Part shown: one piece after another, positions 11,945 to 23,460 of the stretch | How the letters are laid out: every line of letters starts with the position of its first letter | Position numbering within the stretch: the stretch's first letter is position 1 | From: Amphiura filiformis | Lineage: Eukaryota > Echinodermata > Ophiuroidea > Amphilepidida > Amphiuridae | NCBI RefSeq assembly: GCF_039555335.1 | Contig: NC_092628.1 | Coordinates: 77,192,713-77,256,712 of the forward strand | Direction of reading: 5' to 3' | DNA length: 64,000 nt | Notes under the pieces: model-generated | Told to the model about the DNA's origin: nothing | What the model saw: only the letters and a program-made list of their open reading frames with translations | Databases searched by the model: none | Program-made: the position numbers and the translations under genes

Positions 11945-12265
11945 AAAAATATATGCATGCCTAGCTATGCCTTCTGACTGTAATTTACTCTCATGTCTGG
12001 CACGTGGACTTGGAACAAAGTGTTTTTCAGGGCAGGCCCCATTTTATACGCTGATTCATTTGAAAACTGACGGTTTGAAGGAAAAAACGCACTACATTAA
12101 CAAGAACCAGATATATAATTATAGTATTCGGATTTTATTTTAACATGTATAATTTAAACTGAATCATCGAAATCTTTCGAATTAAGATAGTCTGCGACTA
12201 CGAATTCGATTTTGTGGAAGATTTTTTTATAATAATATCAAGGGGAAAGTATAAACCCTAACACC
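11945..12265. other. Intergenic, no gene seen
   Basis: Contains a 92-codon frame (11865-12143) that overlaps the transposon end. It has no domain signature and I treat it as chance. Confidence 0.4.
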
Positions 12266-12519
12266 CCAGCAAACACACGACGTTTTATACAGAAAAGGTT
12301 AAATTTCGGATTATCTCGAGCGGGTCATTTAAAGGTTATAACAACTTTTTAATATTCATTTTTGAAAACATGATTTACCTGTTGACAAAATATTTTTGCA
12401 AAAAATGTTTGCCCAAAATATTTTATTGTAACTTTAAAAAACCGAATGATCTTTATATAACCCGACATTTAAATATAAAACGTTTTGAATAAACGAACAA
12501 TGATGTGTTTGCTGGGGGA
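12266..12519. mobile_element. MITE, CCCCAGCAAACACA termini
   Basis: The left end CCCCAGCAAACACACGACGT and the right end TGATGTGTTTGCTGGGG are inverted repeats. Inside are AAAAGGTTAAATTTCGG and CCCGACATTTAAATATAAAACG. The same terminal and subterminal pattern (CCAGCAAnCACAAAACGTTTT, ...CGACATTTAAACG) recurs as half-elements at about 31090-31190, 55998-56175, 57880-58040 and 60705-60852, so this is a multi-copy family in the window. Confidence 0.7.
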
Positions 12520-12539
12520 ATGCTGGGGCATAAATGGGA

Positions 12540-13600
12540 TGGTATGATTTTGACCATCTGTGGTCTGCAGTGCAGTGGCGTAGATTTCTTTTTGACATTG
12601 GGGGATGGGGTTGGAAAAAATTCTTGAAGTATAGTGAATCCAGCACTTTTTGGCGACAGAATAAGTTTATGGTTTTTGCCATTTTGAAAAATGTTGCCAT
12701 ATTGAAGCTAAACTGGTTAAATAACTTAAAATAAGTGGAATAAATCCTCGCGAAGCGCGCAAAAAATGGCACTTTTGGGGATGAAATGGTCAAATATGAG
12801 GTTAATTTGGTCAGAAACCCACATGCAGGCGTCAACATTGGGGGGGGGGGGGATTGTTAAATCTGCTAAAGGCAAACGGGACAAGGTTTTTAATAATACA
12901 ATTATTTTAGACTTATGCTAGAGAGTCATAAGCAAACAAATACATTCAACTATAATCTATTGACATAGGGGCCATTTATACATTTTATAAGTACTCTGCG
13001 CAATCTGCGGCTTTTTTCTGCAGCATATGTGACGGTAACAGTTTGTGCTAATTATTATAAATTAAATTTCCCAAAACGTTTGGTCATGATTAATATGACT
13101 GAATGATGACAAAGCAGAGTGGGTTAAATATTTGTCACGATATGTCAAAGAATCGGAAAAGCAAACAAATTTCAACTATTCCAGATTCATGCCAAAATCA
13201 CCCGACTAGGCCTATTTTATTGACGCCCGATTTTAAAAAGTTGAACCACACACATTTTTTTAACCTGGTCATTTGCGGGTAGGCCATGCGCATAGTTTTC
13301 GTGTTTTGGGGGGGGGGGGTGGCGCGAGTAGGGGCGACAAAAAGAAGGAGCGCCAGAAGAAGAAGGGACGGCAAAAAGACTTATTAAAGAAAAAAGGCGG
13401 GGAAAATTATGAAAAGGGTTTAATGGAACTATACACACAAATTTTGTGCCTAAATCCCTTCTTCTTTTTTTTTTTTTTTTTTTTGCTCTTCACTTTGCCA
13501 TTGTAAAAAAAAAGGGTCAACCTTTCCGGGGTTTGATGAAGGGGCGGCAAAATTTACCTTTTTGGCAGTAAGCCGCCACTGTAGGCCTACAGTTCACGAA
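12540..13600. other. Decayed dispersed repeats and homopolymer tracts
   Basis: 12570-12850 holds GCAGTGGCGTAGATTTCTTT, CTCGCGAAGCGCGCAAAAAA and an (G)12 run at about 12840. 13300-13480 holds an (G)11 run, a purine-rich AAGAAG stretch and a (T)20 run. These features are common to decayed invertebrate DNA transposons. No gene is supported. Confidence 0.4.
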
Positions 13601-13989
13601 TCCGCCTTGGTTTAATTTTTATTTTTGCTTTTTTGGGGGTGGTGGAAGCATATGAATTTGTAAGCGCTCTATAAGCAAAGTCGTTGTTCATTGAATCTAC
13701 AACCGTATGGGCGAAACTAGTTAGCTATAGATTGGATTTCAGTTCAAAAAACAAAATGTACATGAACTTCTCACAAAATGACATAAGGCCCCAGACTATC
13801 ATGGCTGTAGAAGTTCGTGGCATTTTTAAAAGTAAACATTTGCTTAAATGCCTTTTATTTTAATTGCATTTCATTTTTGAGGGCGCTATAAGGCTTCCTT
13901 GAACGAGCTGCAGAGAAAGCTGATAATTATCATGTCTAGTGCGTTGTGTTGTGTTGTCAACGCACTGACCCACCAACATCCGTCAAAAG

Positions 13990-15222
13990 CAGTAGCGTAC
14001 GCAGGAATTTTTCAAGGGGGGTGTGATGATAAAAAAAAAGTAATAACATTTAAAAATGGCCGCGTAGCGGACATCGCGTCGCGCTTGCGCGACGGCAGGG
14101 GGGTGTCTGAGGGGGGATGAGCCCCCCTCAGAAGTAGGAAATTTTGCAAAATGAATACCTAATTGAAGTGATTTGGTGGACCATTTTGGTACTATTAGTG
14201 TGTACAATTTTAGTCTGAAAAAGCCGAAAAATTGTGAAATGACAGTCCACAAAGCCTTTTGTGAACAAGTTTTCCCTTTAATTGTAAGCCTATGATTTAT
14301 GTTAAACACAAATTGGTAAATGTCGAAAGCGAATATGGCCACATGTTTATCCACTATGCAGGGGGTGTCTGAGGGGGGATGTGCCCCCCTGAGAAACTTT
14401 TGCAAAGTAAAGACCTAATTGAAGCGATTTGGTGGACCATTTTGGCACTGATTAGTGTGTAAAATATTAGTTTCAAAAAGCCGAAAACTTTTGAAATGAC
14501 GGTCTACATGGTCTATGAAGCCTTTCGTGAACAAGTTTTCCCTCTGATGTTGCAAAATGAAGGTCCAATTGAAGCCATTCGGTGCATAATTTTCCCACTA
14601 TTTCAATGCAAATTACTGTCTAAATATGCTTTATTTTAACTTATTCTTTTGAAAAGCGATTAGATTTCGATTACAAATTTAATCATCTATTGCTTGCCAA
14701 CGGTTTTCAGCATGGCGCGATAACATGGCGCGATAACATGGCGCAATGCGGTGTAAGAGATGCAAAAGCGTGATGATGGGGTTGACAATTAAAACTGTCA
14801 ATTAACAATTTTAATTGTTAAATGACATACATGTTTACACCAACACCCCAGCAACGTAAGTTTTAACCTTAACGTATACGTACGTTGCCAGGGGTGTGAT
14901 GATGATGGGGGGGGGGGGTTGACATGTATCAACAATTAACACATTTACATAATGTTACTGGTCAATACCGGTTATGGGGTGATATAATTTGTGTGGGGGT
15001 TGTTAAGGCTATAGGCCTATGATATTATTGTGATAATATGTCCCCTATGCCTTGCTCATCTCCCACCTCTCCTCCCCCTATCTCCCTCCCTTCCTCTCCC
15101 TCTCTTTCTCTCCCCCCCCCCTCTCTCTCTCTTTCTTTGCCTTTTCTTTTCCCTCATTTTATTTTTTTGACAGATCCAAGGGGTGTTTCACACACGTAAC
15201 ACCCCCCCTGCGTACGCCAATG
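13990..15222. mobile_element. Probable non-autonomous element with GCGTACGCAGG ends and internal ~250-bp tandem repeat
   Basis: The left end is AGTAGCGTACGCAGGAATTT. Near 15200-15222 the right end reads CCCCCTGCGTACGCCAATGG, approximately its reverse complement. Inside, GGTGTCTGAGGGGGGATG occurs at about 14101 and 14364. Each copy is followed by about 190 bp of alignable sequence including GATTTGGTGGACCATTTTGG. CT-rich microsatellite lies at 15055-15150. The outer boundaries are tentative. Confidence 0.45.
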
Positions 15223-15229
15223 GTCAAAA

Positions 15230-16860
15230 GGGTAACTCTTTTAGCTTCTTTTGTGTTACTAAAAATAAATTTATGTCAAAATGTGCTCGAAATTAACCCT
15301 CAATGCTGCACATACTTGTAATTTTTGTATTTAAACCTATTTTATACTTTACAAAAAGAATTGCAAAAAATTAGATAGCATAGCATATTTAAAATAAATC
15401 CTGACATACCAGTAATAACATGTCAGACAATGCTGCATGCTGGTCATTTCTTTCTACAATATAGATTGAAAAATAATCTGAATATTAAATGTGCGCTTCA
15501 AAGTTTTAAATTGTAAGTTGCTCTACAGATAAGGAGGATACATCATAATGAAGACATAAATGAAGGCTAAGAGTAGTTTGACACTTATTTTGTTCAGCAT
15601 CTAACAAGTACATTTGTTAAAGTCCCATTCAGTGATTCCAGCGCAAGTGTCAAAAAATTAAAATTGTTTATAAAATGCTTAAAAATGAAGGATACGTCAT
15701 TCAAATTATCATTTGGTATTTTTGAAATAAAAACATTGGCATAAAACGAAGAAAACAGCAGTATACTGACGAAGTTGAAGCGCATTCAAATACATGTAGC
15801 TAATTTATATGAGTAGGCCTATATATTTACAGATTCACCGATATGCCTTTATTTTTCTTAAATACACGTGTTTAGAAAAGTGCTTACATATAATAAACAC
15901 TGGTTTTTGCAGTGTATTCTGTATACCCCTCTTCAGGACTTTTCTTTCCCCCTTAATCATGTTAATAAACTGCATTGTCTATACACCGCCGTTAACATCA
16001 AATTATAAACTTGTCATTATTGCCAAATTTTATAATTAGGTATGATCAATTAAGATTACTGACTAATTAATTATGTTCCGGTTGGTTAATAGTTACGTAT
16101 GGGCTATATTATGATAATTAGTGGATTGTATTATAAGCAGCAGATTAACCATTATTTCAAAAACTTTTATAGCTTTCAAGCAATCAAATGTTTATTTCCA
16201 TCAAAATAAAAAGAAAATATTATAAAAATACCAAAACGTAAATGAGCAAATCATTGATTAGGCCTAAAGTGGAAGCTAGTGGAGGGCAATGATTTTATAT
16301 AAAGCGAGTCGGAGGGAGTATGAGACAAACTAAGCTGATACACAAAATACATGGTATGGAAAGGAGATCACAAGGCTTGATATGAGGTGTCATTTCGGCA
16401 CAATGTTCATGATTTTTCTCGGGAGGGGGAAAACGCCAAAATGTTTCATATTGGTGATTGGTCGTACCTCAAGAATTGCAAGCTTCTTTGACTTACCCCT
16501 ATCACATCAATGTATTGCTAGTATTAAAGAAGTAAACTGCACTTTGTTATAGTTAAATGACTAAAACTGGAAGAAACTACATGTATGGCTCCTCCCAACC
16601 CACCCACATAATCTTTAAATAGCTTTACTTGTTAATATCCCCACAAGCTAGCCACGAAATACGGTTTCCTTTCTGAGTAAGTGTTTGAAATATTACTATT
16701 AGACTTACAAAATGATAGAAAACGATGTAGTGTAAAAGTGTCAACGTCATAATGATCAGATGATAGGCCTAGGAAAGTTCCGGGGGATATCGTCGGGGTT
16801 TGGTTTTTTTTCTCTGTCTCGACTGCTAATTTCAACTTTGTCAAATACCTTCACAATCCG
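15230..16860. other. Intergenic, no gene seen
   Basis: Only short chance frames. Four TAGGCCTA octamers fall in 15012-16771. Confidence 0.4.
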
Positions 16861-16871
16861 TCTGGACTCTT

Positions 16872-16975
16872 GGTCGATCCTTCGGCATGTAATTATTTCG
16901 TGTAAGCTAATCCTAACCCTAATCCTAACCCTAAACTAACCCTAACCCTAATTTCGTGTATAATTACATGAAAGA
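16872..16975 (-). mobile_element. Telomere-like MITE, copy T1
   Basis: Read in reverse complement, it has CTTTCATGTAATT, then TACACGAAAT, then a degenerate TTAGGG/GGATTA array of about 55 bp, then TTACACGAAAT, then AATTACATG...GAAGGATCGACC. This is the shortest nearly complete copy of the family described at 53524-53719. It carries a small insertion (CC) in the right terminal repeat. Confidence 0.75.
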
Positions 16976-17160
16976 GTACGGTAACCAAGCTTTGACCCTT
17001 GATACCTCGGAATAGCCATGGGTGCCCCCTGCGCATCTATTATTAGATTCTTATTCTATATATACTTTAAACGTAAAAGCAATATAGTGATACCTAACTT
17101 TACTCACAAAATGATACTTCGTGTTTACAGGATCACGATGATATAAATTATTTACTTGTT

Positions 17161-17240
17161 CAAATGCAAGTGGTTCCTTCAACTTGCAAAGTTGCAATTT
17201 TAGTGGCATCTCCAACTTTGTGGTTGACATAGATTCGGCA
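17161..17240 (+). repeat. Dispersed repeat shared with 30015-30105
   Basis: CAAATGCAAGTGGTTCCTTC, a central spacer and GGCATCTCCAACTTTGTGG recur in reverse complement at 30015-30105, with a diverged middle. Confidence 0.65.
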
Positions 17241-17261
17241 CTCGCTGCCGCGCTTCCCGCT

Positions 17262-17325
17262 CGTCCAGTTAGGGGTTAGGGTTAGGATTAGCTTACACGA
17301 AATAATTACATGAAGGATCGACCCA
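17262..17325 (+). mobile_element. Telomere-like MITE, 5'-truncated copy T4
   Basis: Starts abruptly in the array (TTAGGGGTTAGGGTTAGGAT), continues with TTACACGAAAT, AATTACATGAAGGA and TCGACCC. The left terminal repeat and most of the array are missing. Confidence 0.75.
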
Positions 17326-17507
17326 AAGCTTACAAAGGGGTCAAAATTCAAAATTGTTCCGATTTGGATAAAACCTAATTTAAAATCGGGTTTTAAATAT
17401 TCTTTTGGTCATGAGGATTCAAACAATTATTATACTTTGACATTATCTACAACTTATCAGTCTGGGTAATTCATTTAGAATGTTAGCAGTTTTTTTTACG
17501 ACATTTA

Positions 17508-18425
17508 GAAGCTGCTGACGAGGAAGCACCCAGAAGCTGGCCCTTGATCTACTGGCTGGAATTTGGGCAGGAAGAGAATTCCATAATTAGGCTGTATATG
17601 GTAGAACTGATCTTTCATGGCTGAGAAGGTTTTATTTTGGTATTTCCATGGTCATGGGATCTCACAGACCGTCGCAACCTGGGGTCATGGACATGGATAT
17701 CTGGCATCAGCTGGCATAACAACTCAGGGGCCTCCTTGTAGAACATACGATAGAAGAGGATGGCTGCTCGAACTGCCCTGCGGTGGCACAATGACTGAAT
17801 ACGAATTTTTTTTACGATGATCTTCAATCTTCATACTCATTCGTTGGCAGACCAATCATATAGTGACACGCTAGTTGGCTCTATTTTGGATGGAGTCAAG
17901 CTGAGCCAATGAGATGGGGGTTGCACCAATCCAAGCACTGCTAGCATATTCCATTTTTGATCGGGATCATGGCCTTGTAGATGATGACTCTCTGAGCAGG
18001 TAGAATATAAGGCGAGGCTCTTCTGAGGAGTCCCAGTCGCTGACCGGCTGTCTTAGACATTTTGGTGACTACTTGGTTCCAGGACAAGTTGTTATTCAAT
18101 GTACCACGCTGTCAGCTTCTTCAAGAGTAACACCGAAAAAGTTAAGTGGTGGATGGTTGCCATCAGCATCTCTCCGGTTGGAGATGGTAGTGGTTTTACA
18201 TTTGGCAGTAGCACCAAAGGCAAACAGGACATTCCATGTCTTAGCCCATGTCTCTATCTTGGCTAAATCCCGATTGAGAGATGCAGCAGCAGGAAGTCTA
18301 TCCTCACTGGAGTTTGATGGGCTTCATTGTTTTACTTTGTCTGGAGCTTCTATAGCGGGCGTATGGTCCACGATGTATTCGCTAGATATCCAGCTCCAGG
18401 ATGCATTGAATTCTGTGTCAAAATG
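17508..18425 (-). pseudogene. Decayed non-LTR retrotransposon, reverse-transcriptase C-terminal region
   Basis: Translating the minus strand across several frames gives pieces typical of the end of a LINE ORF2. They run in order from high to low coordinate: LAKIETWAKTWNVLF (18235-18280), FFGVTLEEADSVVH, YASSAWIGATPISLAQLDSI (about 17880-17950), SLCHRRAVRAAILFYRMFY (17700-17790), and finally WNSLPAQIPASRSRASFWV (17510-17570). In such elements these correspond to the post-RT thumb/C-terminal section with the 'HRR...LYK' and 'WNSLP' signatures. Frameshifts and stops break it repeatedly, and the catalytic FADD box lies upstream and is missing. Clade (jockey, CR1 or L2-like) cannot be told from this. 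Confidence 0.7.
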
Positions 18426-18429
18426 ATAT

Positions 18430-19770
18430 CTCCATGATCTTGTCCAATTAAATGTTCGGAAGTCTTCATTCATTAGTCATGTTATGTTTTGACAGTAGAG
18501 CGGAAGTAGCTATATCTAACAATATTATAGTCTTTATATATTCATTAATTTTTCGTTGTTAGCGATCGTAAGAATTAAGGCAGAGCAGGCTTATAATTAA
18601 CCCACTCTTCCTGTTTAGCTCTGTTTAGACAACACCAACATTATGGTAAAATCTGACGTTAGCTTTGTATAATAAGAATTATATCATATATATCATCTTT
18701 AATTTAATAGTATATACTTTTCTGGATAAGGTTGCCATGGTCCCGATGATGCAAGTATAGCTATATAATGTATGACTGTGAACATGGTGAAGTACATAGT
18801 CAGTCTATTCTTATAAGTTTTGGCTTTGGTTAAAACAAGAAATGTCTTTAAAAAGACAAAAAGGAAGGTTCGTTATTCCAACAAGAAACATAATGATGCA
18901 GTGGATCATGATGATGGGAGGTGTGTCCAAACATCCAGGTCATTCGCGCTGATCAGCTTTCTGATGACATCACAAAAATTATGTCATGCAGAAAAAATAC
19001 AAGAGAAAATACATCACTCCTTCAAATGTATTTCTAGGAAGATTCTTCAACATTATTATCCATGATTGGGTGTTTTGACATAATCAAATGCATTTTCTTC
19101 CGAGCATCAGCTTCTGTCGATATCATCGAGGAGTGGCAGATATGTCATTCTCCATATCCAATATTCTTCATAGACCGCTTAGTGCATGTGTTTTTGTTAG
19201 TCACTTGTCTATAGCTTTAATATATGATGTTTTTTTATACAAAAAATAAGTAAGAGCCGCTTAAATATTGATAGCTACGGATAGATTCATATAAAGTCTA
19301 TCAGCACCCCTGATTTAAGTGAGTAATTGAAAGTTTAAGTGAGTGATTTTGTGTACATTTTCTATGGCAAGTGCAGTTTCAATTATACCGCAAATCATAT
19401 TATGGGATAGACCTTATAGCTGCTGTGGTCAACAACAACAACAACAATCCAGGCACATACATGCATACCCCAGTGGTAACATTATGTAATATAATTAGGA
19501 CTGAGCAATGCACAGTCTACATTACACATCCATGACATTACAGGTGTTGGGAGTTGAACCATAGACCCTGAACTTTTTTCAAGGGCTATGGTTGAACTGA
19601 CGCGTCGACCAGATTTGAAGTTGAACATCATGCTCTTATCTGGACGGGATGAGCGGAGGAGAGTGGGCATCTCCCCTGTCAATTTTAATTTACGACTAGG
19701 CCTAATAATAGAATAATAATTCAACTAAAACAACTGAATCAAATTATTTTCTTTTTAGAACAAGCAAATA
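18430..19770. other. Intergenic, no gene seen
   Basis: AT-rich. Frames of 80-81 codons at 18820-19065 (+) and 19482-19724 (-) have no recognisable domain or splice support. Confidence 0.4.
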
Positions 19771-19775
19771 CTTAC

Positions 19776-19808
19776 CAATTCTTCTTTGTCTTCGTGAAGG
19801 TGTGGCAT
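19776..19808 (-). CDS. Candidate first coding exon (MPHLHEDKEEL), weak
   Basis: Minus-strand ATG at 19808 opens 11 codons (MPHLHEDKEEL) that end exactly at a strong donor, TTG|GTAAGTATT (GT at 19775-19774, phase 0). Upstream there is no acceptor-like sequence, so it would be an initial exon. No partner exon further along the minus strand could be identified, so the call rests on the donor and the charged, non-repetitive peptide. Confidence 0.25.
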
Positions 19809-20092
19809 TTTGATGAAATATATTTCGGAAGTTAACAGTCCTTTGTTTAGCAAATTATGATCCTCAAAGAAATCAAATCCAATTATTTCCAGAAAAATGA
19901 TAAATATTCACTACGGGCGTGGTTTCTTTTACAACTTTTTAGAAGACAAATACCACTGGCTAATTAAAGTGGTTAAAATCCATGATAAAGCAGGACAAAT
20001 GATTATGTAGACGATGTGGACGACCTGCCAGTATAAACACTGTTCCCATACCAGATGACTGTAAAAAGAACCCGTTGAGTAGATCCCCTTCC

Positions 20093-20100
20093 TATATAAA
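20093..20100 (+). promoter_or_regulatory. Possible TATA box
   Basis: TATATAAA followed by G is a full consensus TATA box on the plus strand. An ATG in a good context (CACCAATGG, ATG at 20140-20145) lies about 45 bp downstream and opens METYLKFPGIYSGV. This could mark a plus-strand promoter, but AT-rich DNA produces such matches by chance. Confidence 0.2.
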
Positions 20101-20681
20101 GTAACGTAATTACCCAGAACCCCGGTTTCCCAGTCACCAATGGAAACTTATTTGAAATTTCCTGGCATCTATAGCGGTGTTTCTAGATTATTTTTAATGA
20201 ACAGAAATACCAATTAAAAATTGAATGCCAAGTTTAATTGTACTTGACAAATGTTAGTATTTAATCACTTTGATACTTTAAATCATCTTTATTTGTATGT
20301 GTTTTTAACGGTTCTAACATTTTGTGCAACGAAAATTTGATTTGTTTTTAAATTAACTTAAAACAAAAACGAACGACTATAAATCTGACTAATTATATAA
20401 TCATCATATTATTTGAGTATTTTCCAGACTCTATTGTTTTAGATAATACGTGTGTACTGAGAATTCCCGTTTTAGAAAGTCGTGTACATGTATTAAAGAA
20501 GTATAGTCCTAAATACCTATAGCTATCCGGGATAGCTATAGTAATATATAGGGCCTACTCAGACCAAATCTGGAGGGATGAACTTAACATATTCTGAATA
20601 TTATTATAATAGGCAGAGTGTTTTTTACTCTTTAAAAATTTCCTGATGATATTATATAAGGAGGAAACAGGAACAGTGATC

Positions 20682-20740
20682 CCGCCCGGGAATTGAACCC
20701 TGGACCTCATACCATTTAGCCGGTTGGCCACGGGAGCGTC
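20682..20740 (-). tRNA. tRNA-derived fragment (A and B boxes, no anticodon arm)
   Basis: In reverse complement: GCTCCCGTGGCCAACCGGCT, then ATGGTATGAGGTCCAGG, then GTTCAATTCCCGGGC. A-box- and B-box-like motifs are present but the spacing is too short for an anticodon arm. This fits a tRNA-derived SINE head or deletion pseudogene. Confidence 0.4.
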
Positions 20741-21076
20741 ATGATTATAGGGAGACTGGAAGTTTTCTTATTCCCGTCTTGTCGATGTATTGATAACATA
20801 ATTCAAAAGCCTACTGGAATGTAATGATAATTTAAGAATTAAAAAGGTGTTCGTAAAACATCTGGGACACCACTTATTCTTGGAAGGATAGCTAGAGCTC
20901 CTCCTTCGCTAGACACCGATGAGGGGTTGGGGTGGGGTGGCTTGGGGTTGATTTTGGTGTGGGGTGGGGTAGAGGAAGAGTGACTCCCATCCTAATTGGG
21001 CACGTACAATCTGACTGTTCAAAATCAAATGTTTGAATAACATGTTATACTTCCAAATTAGCATTTATCGTTTCAG

Positions 21077-21147
21077 ATTCCTGGATGAAACTGACCCCAT
21101 TATTTTGACCGACCGGGACGGATCATTCGATACTTCCCAAATTTTAC
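21077..21147 (+). CDS. Candidate internal exon (FLDETDPIILTDRDGSFD), weak
   Basis: Follows a good acceptor (TTATCGTTTCAG, AG at 21075-21076) and reads FLDETDPIILTDRDGSFD up to a possible donor at 21148 (GTATAC). A later donor, GTTTGT at 21165, would give phase 0 and match the frame of the candidate exon at 21283. Neither donor is strong. No homologue is recognised. Confidence 0.2.
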
Positions 21148-21282
21148 GTATACTATATAATTATGTTTGTAGACTAAAAGTGATTGTTTTATTGAAATAT
21201 CAAATCTCTTGGCAAAGCAATTAGCATGATTAGAGGAAACCTTTAATGAGACGGGCTTTATTTAGTAACGTCTTTTCCACAG

Positions 21283-21402
21283 GATCCCTATCGCAGCAAT
21301 CCAGACTTTACCATGGAGAATAGAGTTGCTGATCACGCCAGCAGCAGGAATTGCGTCTTTACATGGCCTCGCTCCAAGACACAAAGAGGCAGATCTTTCT
21401 AA
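21283..21402 (+). CDS. Candidate terminal exon, 39 codons plus stop
   Basis: A strong polypyrimidine/acceptor (CGTCTTTTCCACAG, AG at 21281-21282) is followed directly by 39 open codons starting DPYRSNPDFTMENRVAD and ending KTQRGRSF, with TAA at 21400-21402. The composition is locally less AT-rich than its surroundings, and the peptide is polar and non-repetitive, as for a small structural or ciliary protein. I do not recognise the family and could not prove an upstream partner, so this is a candidate only. Confidence 0.3.
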   Translation, partial: DPYRSNPDFTMENRVADHASSRNCVFTWPRSKTQRGRSF

Positions 21403-21404
21403 AA

Positions 21405-22560
21405 CCGTTTTCTCGATTTATTTTTAAAACATGTGTGGTACATCATTCTGGCATGAATTCAACAGATTTGGTATTAATACAGCCGGTTTGGTTGAGTCAC
21501 GCAGTATAAGTATTATAAGCTTACGTATATAGGTTTGCAATGCCTACAATACAGCTAGGATAAGCCCTTGAAAAGTTCAAGCCCAAGTTCTGCCCTGAAA
21601 CAGTGCAGGGTTCTGAAACGCGCTTAAGTTCTGATAGGTATGGTATGCCAGAGAAGTTTTTCTCTGGGTATGCGCAAATTGTATACGGTATTAAGCAAGC
21701 CACATATACTTTGTCCCAAATACATTACAAAGTTCACTTGATTTGTTAGGATAGGCTCATTTTCATGAGCTGGCAACCAAGATTTTGAGTGTGTGTCCGC
21801 AAGGATTCTGATATCGCATGAGTTCACAATAATGTTAACCTCAAGTTGATCTATTTAAGTGAATATTAGTCAGCCTTTATCAAGGCGAACATACTTGCTC
21901 GGTTAAATATGAACATAAATAAATAATTATAAGATCAAACGTATGAACAACTTCCGATCAAAAGAAATCAGATGACGTCATCACAGAAACTCAGTCAAAA
22001 ACTGCGCGTCATGGAAAAACAAATGAGGCTTTTAGAATATTGGCCTAATCATGAGTTACATTACATAGTCAATCATGAGCATGCTGTTTAGTGAACCTGA
22101 AAATGAATGTGTTAGGATGTTCAATTATAACATGCCGACGAGTTATCGTCTTCCTTATATGGAACCCGGTGGTGACTGTTACCATAGTGATGGCGTAACA
22201 ATGAACCCAAAAATAGGGTTTTAATGTGTGACGATATGCATGATATGAGGGACATTTAAAGGCACACATTTTTATACTTTAGGCGGGAGCCATATTTTTC
22301 CTGATTTAGTAAAAGTAAAAGACCACAGTGTACTTATTAACATGCTTAATATTAGTAAGTTGATTTTATAAGAAATTAATCACGGAAAGTCGATAATCAT
22401 ATTTATATTACCATAGTATTGTGGTTCTTGAGTTAAGGTCGTAAATACACGTGAGTTGCAAGTGCAAGGAGGAGGAGGAGGACTTTTGCCGAAGTACCGG
22501 CAATATTCTTGCTCAAAATACGGTTTACCGGTATTTCGCTACTGAATTTCATCTACCAAA
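21405..22560. other. Intergenic, no gene seen
   Basis: Short frames only. A small (GGA)4 run lies at 22470-22482, just before the satellite begins. Confidence 0.4.
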
Positions 22561-23130
22561 GAGTATAAACTGAATGTCGACATCAAAGATTCGTGCTTAC
22601 ATGCCGGCATTTTGTCAGTATCAACTGAATTGAGGCATCAAAGACTCGTGCCTATGTTAAATGCCGGCATTTCGTCACTTACTTTTGGCATCAAAGAAAA
22701 TTTCTTGCTTAAATGCCGGTACTTTGTCAGTATTAAGTGAATGTCGGCATCAAAGACTCGTGCTTAAATGCCGGCATTTCGTCAATATTTACTAAATTTT
22801 GGCATCAAAGACTCATGCTTTAAGGTATTTCGTCACTATCTACTATATTTCGGCATCTCGTCACTTACATTTGGCATCAAAGATTCTTAAATGCCAGCAT
22901 TTCGTCAGTATTAACTGAAATTCGGCAGCAAAGATTCTTGCTTTATACACCTGTACTAGCAATTCGTCAGTGTTTACTGCATTTCATCACCCAGAGATTT
23001 GTTCTTATATAAATGCCGGCATTTTGTCAATATTTACTCTATTTCGAAGACTCGTGCATAAAGGCCGGTATTTCGTTAATATTAATACTTAATTTCGGCA
23101 TTAAAGACTCGTGCTTAAAGGCCGTCATTT
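22560..23130 (+). repeat. Diverged edge of the 54/57-bp satellite
   Basis: About ten degenerate monomers with the core ATGCCGGCATTTCGTCA and GGCATCAAAGACTCGTGCTT. They vary in length and sequence, as expected at the old edge of a satellite array. Confidence 0.8.
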
Positions 23131-23134
23131 CGTT

Positions 23135-23460
23135 CAAAGTTCAAAGTTCAAATTTATTTTATCAATCAATATCATACATAGCATAGCATATATAATAATA
23201 ACATTGAGTACAATAGACATAGTTTAATAAATATAATAACAATTAATAATAAGAGTAAATTGCAATAATATTAACAAAAAGATATATTGATAATAATTTG
23301 TGATGGTTAATATAACTTGAATACATAATCTATGTAATATATAATATTACTGTTCATGACGTTAATATACAATATATAATAATATGTTTATATTATTATA
23401 TATATTATTCGTCAGCATTAAAGGTTTTTTGCTTACACTCATATGTGTTTCTTTTTCATT
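23135..23460. repeat. AT-rich non-satellite spacer
   Basis: Starts with three TTCAAAG/TTCAAAT units, then ATTTATTTTATCAATCAAT and long (TA)-rich sequence. The part from 23325 onwards is repeated at 25107, where it lies directly against satellite. Confidence 0.7.

Noticed and set aside
16900-16955. True telomere or chromosome end
   Set aside because: The TTAGGG-like units are degenerate, short, interstitial and bounded by element-specific repeats on both sides.
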